From NCBI RefSeq assembly GCF_003710085.1, contig NZ_CP033324.1:2791501-2855500 (forward strand): DNA of 64,000 nucleotides, given 5' to 3'. Source of the DNA: Nocardioides pantholopis (GTDB taxonomy: Bacteria; Actinomycetota; Actinomycetes; Propionibacteriales; Nocardioidaceae). Numbering within the stretch: position 1 is the first letter of the stretch; every line of letters starts with the position of its first letter. The notes under the pieces were generated by a model. That model was not told where the DNA came from, searched no databases, and was given only the letters and a program-made list of their open reading frames with translations. Shown here piece after piece: positions 1 to 8,652 of the stretch. The position numbers and the translations under genes are program-made.

Positions 1-1666
1 TCAGGTCCACCAGCGTGCTCACCCGGCGGGCGTCCCAGCCCTCGCCGAGCAGCCCGCGGGTGCCGACCAGCACCTGGCACCGGCCCGCCTCGAACAGCTC
101 GGTGATCGCGCCGACCCAGCGGCGGCTGGTCCAGGGGCCGGTCACCCGGGCCACCGGCCCGTCCTCGGTGATCACCAGGGCCGCGGCCAGCGCGAGGTCG
201 CTGCGGCCGACGTGGTCGACGAGCGCCTCGAGCACCTCGCGGGTGCCGGCGACTGTCGAGCCGGTCACCAGCATCGGGGAGAGGGCCCGGGTCGTCGGGT
301 CCGCCGCCAGGGCCGCGAGCACGGCGGTGGCGGACCCCGCCTGCGGGTCGATCACGTCCAGCAGCCGGGTGGACACGGTCGCGCTCGCGCGCTCGTGGTC
401 GCAGACCACGAGCACCCGGGTCCGCTCCCCCAGCGTCACCGCCTCGGCGGAGGCGATCTCCACGACCGCGGTGGTCTTGGACTCCGACCGGGCCAGCACC
501 CGGTCGACGGCGGAGCGCCCCCGGCGGATGCCGCGGCGGGTCAGCACGTGGCCCACCGCGGGCAGCGCGCGGCGTACCGCCTCCAGGACCTGGTGGTCGC
601 GCTCGTCGTCGGTGAGCGTCACGTGCCGGTCCAGCCAGTCGTCGAGCAGCAGCACCCAGTCCTCGACCGTCGGCGGGCGCCGGTGCGCCTCGGCGGGGCG
701 GGCCCCGGCCGGCAGCGCGAGCAGGCCGGCGTGGTGCATGCGCAGGGCCGCGGCCGCCGCGGCCGGCTCGGCGCGGGTCACCTCCGCCCAGGTGCGGACC
801 CGCGGCACCGGGGTGACGAAGCGCGCGTCGAGCCACTGGAGGAACGGCACCGAGCCGAAGTCGGGGCTGGTGAGGTCGGTGGTCAGCTCGGCGAACCGCA
901 CCGCCTCCCCGGCCAGCCACTCCTCCTCGTGGACGGTCGGCGTGGTCAGCCACGCGAGCTCGGCGTACGGCGCGAGGTCGCCCTCGCGGACCACGGCCGG
1001 CACGCCCGCGGTGAAGGCCGCCTCGCCGAAGAGCTCGGCGACCAGCTCGGCCTGGTCCCCGCTCAGCGCCTCCGGCGGGGTAGCGGTCAGTCCCAGGACC
1101 AGCGCGTCGGGGACCCGCTCGAGCACCTCGGCCAGCAGCCGGCCCCAGACCTCCAGGAGGTGGTGGCACTCGTCGAGCACGATCAGCAGGCGCGGGATGG
1201 AGTCCATCCGGTCCACCAGGGCGCGGCCGTTGCGGTGCAGGCGGTCCAGCAGCGACGGCTCGGCGGCAGCGCCGGGCTGGTCGTCGGCGTCCGCCGCGGG
1301 ATCGGCCCCTGGGTCGGCCCCTGCGTCGACCCCTGGGTCGGCCTCTGAGTCGGGATCGAAGACCGCGACCGACTGGTAGGTCAGCGTCGTGACAGTGGTC
1401 GCCAGGTCGCGGGAGTCCCCGACCTCCAGCCCCTGCGCGGCCGCGGCGGCCGCCCACTGCCCCTGGATCGCGGTGTTCGGGCTGAGCACGACCGCGTGGG
1501 TGATGGCGCCGGACGCCAGCCGCCGCGCGATGGTCTCGGTGCCGACCCGGGTCTTGCCCGCGCCGGGCGGCAGCACCACCCAGGCCCGGGCCCGCCGCGC
1601 CGCCCAGACCTCCTCGAGCGCGTCCAGCGCGCGCCGCTGGTGCAGGCGGAGGGGTGGGGGGCTCAC
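1..1666 (-). CDS. DEAD/DEAH-type superfamily 2 helicase, C-terminus outside window
   Basis: Partial gene; it reads off the left edge with no stop. The N-terminal half begins with residues like [20 protein letters not shown], a typical start of restriction-type or repair-type SF2 helicases. It has a Walker A motif (PPGAGKTR) near residue 35 and a DECHH Walker B/DEAH box near residue 155, followed by LTATPP (motif III). These are the hallmarks of an ATP-driven nucleic-acid translocase. Between Walker A and DECHH there is an acidic Asp/Pro/Ala-rich insertion (about 1268-1356) built from short imperfect repeats. Start: GTG at 1666 is chosen; an in-frame GTG at 1675 is possible. The gene runs away from etfA only in the sense that it is downstream of it on the same strand, about 100 bp away. 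Whether it acts in DNA repair, restriction or RNA metabolism cannot be told from this half. Confidence 0.8.
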   Translation of the reverse strand, partial: MSPPPLRLHQRRALDALEEVWAARRARAWVVLPPGAGKTRVGTETIARRLASGAITHAVVLSPNTAIQGQWAAAAAAQGLEVGDSRDLATTVTTLTYQSVAVFDPDSEADPGVDAGADPGADPAADADDQPGAAAEPSLLDRLHRNGRALVDRMDSIPRLLIVLDECHHLLEVWGRLLAEVLERVPDALVLGLTATPPEALSGDQAELVAELFGEAAFTAGVPAVVREGDLAPYAELAWLTTPTVHEEEWLAGEAVRFAELTTDLTSPDFGSVPFLQWLDARFVTPVPRVRTWAEVTRAEPAAAAAALRMHHAGLLALPAGARPAEAHRRPPTVEDWVLLLDDWLDRHVTLTDDERDHQVLEAVRRALPAVGHVLTRRGIRRGRSAVDRVLARSESKTTAVVEIASAEAVTLGERTRVLVVCDHERASATVSTRLLDVIDPQAGSATAVLAALAADPTTRALSPMLVTGSTVAGTREVLEALVDHVGRSDLALAAALVITEDGPVARVTGPWTSRRWVGAITELFEAGRCQVLVGTRGLLGEGWDARRVSTLVDL

Positions 1667-1766
1667 GCCCCGCACGCTATCGCCGCCTCGGCGGCGACGG
1701 GCCGGGACGCCACGAGCCCGCCCCGCGCAATGCGCGGGACGGGCTCGGGAGGCGGGAGCCGCAGGC

Positions 1767-2729
1767 TCAGCCCTTGCGCTTGTTGATCTCCTCGGTCGCG
1801 GCCGGGAGGACGGCGTGCAGGTCGCCCACGACGCCGAAGTCGACGAGCTCGAACATCGGGGCCTCCTCGTCCTTGTTGACAGCCACGATGGTCTTGGAGG
1901 TCTGCATGCCGGCGCGGTGCTGGATCGCGCCGGAGATGCCGTTCGCGACGTAGAGCTGCGGCGAGACGGTCTTGCCGGTCTGGCCCACCTGGAAGGTGTG
2001 CGGCATCCAGCCGGAGTCCACCGCGGCCCGCGAGGCGCCGACGGCCGCGCCGAGGGCGTCGGCCAGGCCTTCGACCGGCTCGAAGTTGCCGCCGGTACCA
2101 CGGCCGCCGGAGACCACGATCGCGGCCTCGGTGAGCTCGGGACGACCGGTCGCCTTGCGCGGCTGCGAGGCCACGATCTGCGCCTTCTTCGCGTCGTCGG
2201 AGATCGTCGCGGCGAACTCCTCGACGGTGCCCGCGCCTGCCGACTCCTCGGGGCTCGCCGAGTTCGGCTTGACCGTGATGATCGGGGTGCCGCGGGTGAC
2301 CTTCGCGGTGACCGTGAAGTTGCCGGCGAACACGCTCTGCGTGGTCACCGGGACTCCCCCGTCGACCTGGATGTCGACGGCGTCCGTGATCAGCCCGGAG
2401 CCGAGCTTGATCGCGAGGCGACCGGCGATCTCCTTGCCCTCGTAGCCCGAGACCAGCAGCACCGCGGCCGCGGAGGTCTTCTCGGCCAGCTGCTGGAGCA
2501 CCTCGGCCTTGGGCGCCACGAGGTAGCCCTTGGTCTGCGCGTCGTCGACGACGTAGACCTTCTCGGCCCCGAACGCCGCGAGCCTCTCGCTCGCGGCGGC
2601 GGCCTGGTCGGCCCCGCCGATGAAGACGGCCGAGGGCTCGCCGAGGCGCTTGGCGAGCGCGAGCAGCTCGAGGGTGGGCTTGCGGACGGTGCCGTCGACG
2701 TGGTCGACGAGAACCAGAACTTCAGACAT
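1767..2729 (-). CDS. etfA: Electron transfer flavoprotein alpha subunit
   Basis: 320 residues, the normal size for EtfA/FixB. The N-terminal domain begins [12 protein letters not shown]. The C-terminal FAD-binding domain shows the family pattern from about residue 200: SGGRGTGG, then [20 protein letters not shown], then a segment with [11 protein letters not shown] and [19 protein letters not shown]. With EtfB it forms the soluble FAD/AMP heterodimer that takes electrons from acyl-CoA dehydrogenases and passes them to ETF-quinone oxidoreductase. It lies 36 bp downstream of etfB on the same strand and has its own upstream AGAGGAG, so the two are an operon. The ATG at 2729 is supported by homology of the first residues. 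It fits with the acyl-CoA enzymes elsewhere in the window, but the actual dehydrogenase partners are not encoded here. Confidence 0.97.
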   Translation of the reverse strand: MSEVLVLVDHVDGTVRKPTLELLALAKRLGEPSAVFIGGADQAAAASERLAAFGAEKVYVVDDAQTKGYLVAPKAEVLQQLAEKTSAAAVLLVSGYEGKEIAGRLAIKLGSGLITDAVDIQVDGGVPVTTQSVFAGNFTVTAKVTRGTPIITVKPNSASPEESAGAGTVEEFAATISDDAKKAQIVASQPRKATGRPELTEAAIVVSGGRGTGGNFEPVEGLADALGAAVGASRAAVDSGWMPHTFQVGQTGKTVSPQLYVANGISGAIQHRAGMQTSKTIVAVNKDEEAPMFELVDFGVVGDLHAVLPAATEEINKRKG

Positions 2730-2765
2730 GGGTGACTCGCTCCTCTACGCGGCCTGAGCCGCGGC

Positions 2766-3563
2766 TCAGATGAACTTCTTCGACGCGAGGAAGTCGACCA
2801 GCGCGGTCGCGCCCGAGCCGTCCTCGTCCTGAACGATCTCGCCGGCGGTCCGCGGCGGGCGGGCGGCGGTCTCGAGGACCTCCGTCCATGCGGCGGCCTG
2901 GCCGACCTCGCCGGCGTCGACGCCCAGGTCGGAGAGCGACCAGGTCTCGAGCGGCTTCTTCTTCGCGGCCATGATGCCCTTGAACGAGGGGTAGCGAGCC
3001 TCCCCGGACTGGTCGGTGACCGAGAGCACCAGCGGCATCGTCGCGCCGATGACCTCGGTCGCGGTGTCGCCGTCGCGCTTGATGCGGACCTGGTCGCCCT
3101 GGCTCTCGATGACCGAGGCGAAGGTGACCTGCGGCAGGTTGAGGCGCTCCGCGAGCATCGCCGGAACCACGCTCATCGAGCCGTCGGTGGAGGCCATGCC
3201 GCACACGACGAGGTCGACGGGGCCCTCGGCCCCGGCCTTCTCGACGGCCTTGGCCAGCACCAGCGAGGTCGCGATCGCGTCCGAGCCGGCGATCGCGTCG
3301 TCGAGGACGTGGACCCCCTTGTCGGCGCCCATCTGCAGCGACTTGCGGACGGCGTCGACGGCCTTCTCGGGGCCGATGCACAGCGCGGTGACCGAGGCGC
3401 CGTCGCCGGCCTTCTCCTTGATCTGGAGCGCCTGCTCCACGGCGTACTCGTCGAGCTCGGACAACAGTCCGTCGACGCCGACGCGGTCAACGGTGTTGTC
3501 CGACTCGAACTGCCGGTCGGCGGTGGAGTCGGGCACGTGCTTCACACAGACAACAATGTTCAT
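2766..3563 (-). CDS. etfB: Electron transfer flavoprotein beta subunit
   Basis: 265 residues starting MNIVVCVKHVPDSTADR, the classical EtfB N-terminus, with an ETF-beta type adenosine-nucleotide fold (the AMP-binding segments VVCGMASTDGSMSVVP and LNLPQVTFAS are visible). It is the first gene of the etfBA pair and forms the alpha-beta heterodimer. The ATG at 3563 is chosen because the protein begins exactly at the family's beta-strand. An AGGAGGGG stretch lies about 17-25 nt upstream, a long spacing. A TAGCCT -10-like element sits near 3611-3616 on the minus strand, suggesting a short leader. Neither adjacent gene shares its function. Confidence 0.97.
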   Translation of the reverse strand: MNIVVCVKHVPDSTADRQFESDNTVDRVGVDGLLSELDEYAVEQALQIKEKAGDGASVTALCIGPEKAVDAVRKSLQMGADKGVHVLDDAIAGSDAIATSLVLAKAVEKAGAEGPVDLVVCGMASTDGSMSVVPAMLAERLNLPQVTFASVIESQGDQVRIKRDGDTATEVIGATMPLVLSVTDQSGEARYPSFKGIMAAKKKPLETWSLSDLGVDAGEVGQAAAWTEVLETAARPPRTAGEIVQDEDGSGATALVDFLASKKFI

Positions 3564-3841
3564 GGCGATGGCCTGACGGCCCCTCCTGTGGACTCGAGTG
3601 TGGCTGTGAGGCTACCGCCGCGTCCTGAGCGGCGACACAGGCGTCCGCGGTTGGCTGCGTCACAGTGCCGCTGTCATGGTCGACAGGACTGCTCCGACCG
3701 GCGGGACCCCTGTCTTGGACCGCCTCGCGACGACGGCTGCGCGACGTGGCAAGTCGACGACGCGGCACTGGGGACGCGACGATGCCCCGACCCTTCAGGG
3801 AAGAAGGACCGGGGCACGTCGACCAGTGCGCTGCTACCTGA
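3564..3841. other. Intergenic region between etfB and the secreted-protein gene
   Basis: 278 bp without a convincing gene. The etfB-proximal part holds a probable minus-strand -10 (TAGCCT). The far end contains the hairpin at 3783-3816. Short open frames here have no signal, domain or ribosome-site support. Confidence 0.6.
3783..3816 (-). terminator. Hairpin terminator after the secreted Lys-rich protein gene
   Basis: Long inverted repeat: TGCCCCG (3783-3789) pairs with CGGGGCA (3810-3816), extended inward by CCTTC pairing with GAAGG. It sits about 25 bp beyond the stop codon at 3842 on the minus strand. There is no U-tract, as is common in GC-rich actinobacteria. Confidence 0.6.
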
Positions 3842-4903
3842 TCAGCACACCTTCTTGGCCGCAGCGGCAGCGGCTGCGTGCTTCTTCGTCGCTGCGCCGA
3901 GGGTCTTGCTGACCTTCTTCGCGGACGCCTTGACCTTCTTGAGCTTCTTGGCGGCCTTCTGCTTCTTCTTGCCCTTGGCCTTCTTGACCGTGGTCTTGGC
4001 CTTCTTGATCTTGGCCTTGGCCTTCTTGACCGCAGCCTTAGCCTTCGTGACCGCAGTCAGCGCGCTCTTGACGCTGTCCTGTGCCGTGACGCACGCCGCG
4101 GACGGGCCGGAGGCCGCAACCGTGACCTTGACGACGGCCGAGGTCGAGGCGGCGAACTCGGCAGCGTCGGTGGGCACGAACTTCGCCGTGTAACTGTGGT
4201 CACCGGCGCTGACGCCACTCAGGTTGAGCGACGCGCCGGTACCGGCGACCGTCTGGGTGCCGACCGTGGCGCCAGCCTCCTGGAACTCGACGGTGCCCTC
4301 CGCGGTCGGGGCCACCGTCGCGGCGAGCTGCACGACACCCGCCGACGGCGAGGTCGCGGCCAGCGTCGTCGACGTCTGCACAGCACCAGCCACACAGGTC
4401 AGCGGGTTGTCGGTGATCGTCACCGGGACGGCCGGGCTGAACTGGAAGCCAGCCTTCATGACCAGGTCAAGACTGTCGATCGTTCCGGCAGTCAGCGCGG
4501 CAGTGGCCGTACGAGTGCCCGCCAACGCCGGCATCGGAAGCTGGACCGTGACGCCGGTGCCGCCACCGGAGATGTTCGTGGGGTAGGTGTTCTCACCCGC
4601 GAGCTCCACCGACTCGCCATCCAGGTCAAGACCGATCTCGGCCTCGAAACCCGCGACCTTAAGGCCCGTGGGGAACCCGGTCGCTGGCATGTCATTCAGG
4701 GTCGCGGTGACGGCGGCGCCGTCCGCGGTCACCGAGGTGGTGACGACGTACGGCAGCGAGAAGTCGCCGTAGCTGCAGGCGAAGTCGCGGCTCACCGAGA
4801 CCGTGCTCGGGGCGGCTGACGCCGACGACGCCAGCATCGGAATGGACATGGTGCCGGCGACGAGCGCCCCGGCCAGCAGGCCCGCATATCTACGCAAACG
4901 CAT
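3842..4903 (-). CDS. Secreted protein with Ig-like domain and histone H1-like lysine-rich tail
   Basis: 353 residues from ATG 4903, which has an excellent upstream AGAGGAGG. Residues 1-30 are a signal peptide (basic start RLRRYAG, hydrophobic core, Ala-rich cleavage site SSASA). Residues about 32-165 form a beta-rich domain with an N-terminal CSYGDFSLPY segment and a second Cys near its end. Residues about 170-260 look like a bacterial Ig-like domain of the Big_3 type (EGTVEFQEAGATVGTQTV, then GDHSYTAKFVP). The last ~85 residues are lysine/alanine-rich, built of KAKAAVKKAKAKIKKAK-like repeats, bounded by Cys at both ends. The tail resembles histone H1 or HupB-type basic tails, but here it is exported. 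Possible roles are binding to nucleic acids, teichoic acids or other anionic cell-wall polymers; none is proven. It appears to be transcribed alone. Confidence 0.8.
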   Translation of the reverse strand: MRLRRYAGLLAGALVAGTMSIPMLASSASAAPSTVSVSRDFACSYGDFSLPYVVTTSVTADGAAVTATLNDMPATGFPTGLKVAGFEAEIGLDLDGESVELAGENTYPTNISGGGTGVTVQLPMPALAGTRTATAALTAGTIDSLDLVMKAGFQFSPAVPVTITDNPLTCVAGAVQTSTTLAATSPSAGVVQLAATVAPTAEGTVEFQEAGATVGTQTVAGTGASLNLSGVSAGDHSYTAKFVPTDAAEFAASTSAVVKVTVAASGPSAACVTAQDSVKSALTAVTKAKAAVKKAKAKIKKAKTTVKKAKGKKKQKAAKKLKKVKASAKKVSKTLGAATKKHAAAAAAAKKVC

Positions 4904-5197
4904 GAGTCCTCCTCTGATGGACCAACCGCGGCGGTGTGGCCCACATCTCAGTGGGGAATATACGATAAATGATGTCGTAGCGGCTGGCCGGTCACCTTTT
5001 CTCCAGCCTGGTCTGGACCGGCGTCGTGGCGGTGTGCGCTGACGGTTCCGGGGGGCATGAGCGCGGATGCACTGACCGGCAGGACAAACGGCCCGGAGAT
5101 CTGTCAACCGCCAGATGTCCTCGTTTTCCGGGGTCAGGAGCGAAAGGTCCCGACCGATTCGGTCCGGCCGGCACCCCTCAACACCGGGCGGCCAGGC
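4904..5197. promoter_or_regulatory. Upstream region of the secreted-protein gene with AT-rich dyad
   Basis: 294 bp with no credible gene. It contains an unusually AT-rich patch. An inverted repeat TACGATAAATGATGTCGTA occupies 4961-4979, and a second small dyad, CCAC-N6-GTGG, occupies 4941-4954. A minus-strand -10-like TATATT overlaps the edge of the AT-rich patch. This is a plausible promoter/operator for the gene starting at 4903. Confidence 0.45.
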
Positions 5198-5524
5198 TCA
5201 CGGGCGCAGCAGCCGGTCCAGCACCCGGCCGATCACCAGCCAGACGATCGCGGCCAGACCCCAGTTGAACAGGGCGTCCTTGGTGGGCGTGGCGAAGTCG
5301 AAGACCCCGTCGGTGCGGGAGAAGACGCCGAGGTCCACGACGCCGGCGAGGTCCAGGACGAACCGGACCAGGTCGTTGGACTCGTTGGTCGCCTCGATGG
5401 CGACCAGCAGCGCGCCGACCGCCAGCACCAGCGCGCACAGGGCGCACAGCGCCCAGGCCGCCTGGGCCAGCGACACCCGCACCCGCGCCGTCGTACCGCT
5501 CGCCTTGGTCCTCGTCTCCGCCAC
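5198..5524 (-). CDS. Small two-helix membrane protein of unknown function
   Basis: 108 residues from GTG 5524 (AETRTKASGTTARVRVS start); the frame extends further upstream but with unlikely composition. There are two predicted membrane helices: residues about 23-42 (ALCALCALVLAVGALLVAI) and residues about 80-100 (FNWGLAAIVWLVIGRVLDRLL). Between them is a loop with VDLGVFSRTDGVFDFATP. I do not recognise a named family. The organisation suggests a small integral membrane protein with both termini in the cytoplasm. The ribosome site is weak. It lies downstream of, and on the same strand as, the enoyl-CoA hydratase, 91 bp away. Confidence 0.6.
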   Translation of the reverse strand: MAETRTKASGTTARVRVSLAQAAWALCALCALVLAVGALLVAIEATNESNDLVRFVLDLAGVVDLGVFSRTDGVFDFATPTKDALFNWGLAAIVWLVIGRVLDRLLRP

Positions 5525-5615
5525 GCCACACCCCGTTCCGGGCTCCCGCCCTCGTGAAAAAATCTGGCCCGAGGATGGCACACCCCGGAAGCGGCGGCGC
5601 TGCGCCGCGCGCTGC

Positions 5616-6419
5616 TCAGCGGCCGAGGAACTCCGCCTTGCCCGGCCCGTTCTCGACGAACGAGCGCATCCCGATGGTCTGGTCCTCGGTCGCGAACAGC
5701 GCGGCGAACTGCTGGCGCTCGATCTCCAGGCCGGTGTCCAGGTCGGTCTCCAGACCGCGGTCGATGCTCTCCTTGGCCGCCCGCAGCGCGTACGTCGCGG
5801 CGCCGGTGAACTGCCGCGCCCAGGCCAGCGCCTGCTCGTAGACCTCGGCAGCGGGGACGACCCGGTCGACCAGGCCGATGGCCAGCGCCTCGTCGGCCTT
5901 CACGAAGCGGCCGGTGAACACCAGGTCCTTGGCCTTCGCCGGCCCCACCAGGCGGGTGAGCCGCTGGGTGCCGCCGGCGCCGGGGATGATCCCGAGCAGG
6001 ATCTCGGGCTGGCCGAGGACGGCGTCCTCGGCGGCGAAGCGCACGTCCGCGCAGAGCGCCAGCTCGCAGCCGCCGCCCAGCGCGTAGCCGGTCACCGCCG
6101 CGACAACGGGCTTGGGGATCCGGGCCACCGCTGTGAAGCAGGCCTGCAGCTCGCCGGAGCGGCGGACCATGTCGGTGTAGGACATCTGCGCCATCTCCTT
6201 GACGTCGGCGCCGGCCGCGAAGACCCGCTCGCCGCCGTACACCACGACGGCCTTGACGTCCTCACGACGCGAGGCCTCGCCGGCAGCGGCGCGGATCTCC
6301 TCCTGCATGGCCGCGTCCAGGGCGTTCATCTTGGGCCGGTCCAACCGGATGGTGGCCACCCCGTCGGCGACCTCCAACCGCACGAACTCGCCGGTGAAAC
6401 CGCCCGCCTGCTCCGCCAT
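5616..6419 (-). CDS. Enoyl-CoA hydratase/isomerase family protein
   Basis: 267 residues, typical crotonase size. It hydrates trans-2-enoyl-CoA to 3-hydroxyacyl-CoA, or catalyses a related isomerisation. The oxyanion-hole segment is FAAGADVKEM near residue 70. The signature ALGGGCELALCADVRFAAED is followed by GQPEILLGIIPGAGGTQR, which contains the first catalytic Glu (QPE). The second catalytic position of rat mitochondrial hydratase (a Glu in the AMEMVLTG segment) is Asp here (KAKDLVFTG), so it may belong to a subfamily other than classical hydratase. ATG 6419 is chosen because upstream codons are non-conserved. It is divergent from glgX with a 70-bp intergenic dyad. The context (etf, ccr, dehydrogenase) suggests short-chain acyl-CoA metabolism. 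Confidence 0.92.
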   Translation of the reverse strand: MAEQAGGFTGEFVRLEVADGVATIRLDRPKMNALDAAMQEEIRAAAGEASRREDVKAVVVYGGERVFAAGADVKEMAQMSYTDMVRRSGELQACFTAVARIPKPVVAAVTGYALGGGCELALCADVRFAAEDAVLGQPEILLGIIPGAGGTQRLTRLVGPAKAKDLVFTGRFVKADEALAIGLVDRVVPAAEVYEQALAWARQFTGAATYALRAAKESIDRGLETDLDTGLEIERQQFAALFATEDQTIGMRSFVENGPGKAEFLGR

Positions 6420-6458
6420 GACCTGCCTCTTCTCTGCTCGTCGACACGTTCCGGGTCG

Positions 6459-6484
6459 CATTGTGCCCCGGCTTTGCCACAATG
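6459..6484. promoter_or_regulatory. Palindrome in the divergent ech/glgX promoter region
   Basis: CATTGTG (6459-6465) and CACAATG (6478-6484) form a perfect 7-bp inverted repeat with a 12-bp spacer. CACAAT could serve as -10 on either strand; for glgX it lies 6 nt before the GTG start. It is a candidate operator or overlapping divergent promoter. Confidence 0.45.
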
Positions 6485-6489
6485 ACCGG

Positions 6490-8640
<2,151 letters not shown>

Positions 8641-8652
8641 GCCCGCGCCGGC

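Noticed and set aside
1..1666. Part of a defence (restriction) system
   Set aside because: Only half of the helicase is visible and its neighbour is etfBA; no nuclease or methylase is seen in the window.
3309..4193. Plus-strand open frame bridging etfB and the secreted-protein gene
   Set aside because: Low-complexity Leu/Ala product that is the complement of the Lys-rich tail; crosses a terminator hairpin.
5026..5197. Small genes in the 4.9-5.2 kb gap
   Set aside because: Only short frames of Arg/Pro/Gly-rich composition, with no ribosome site.
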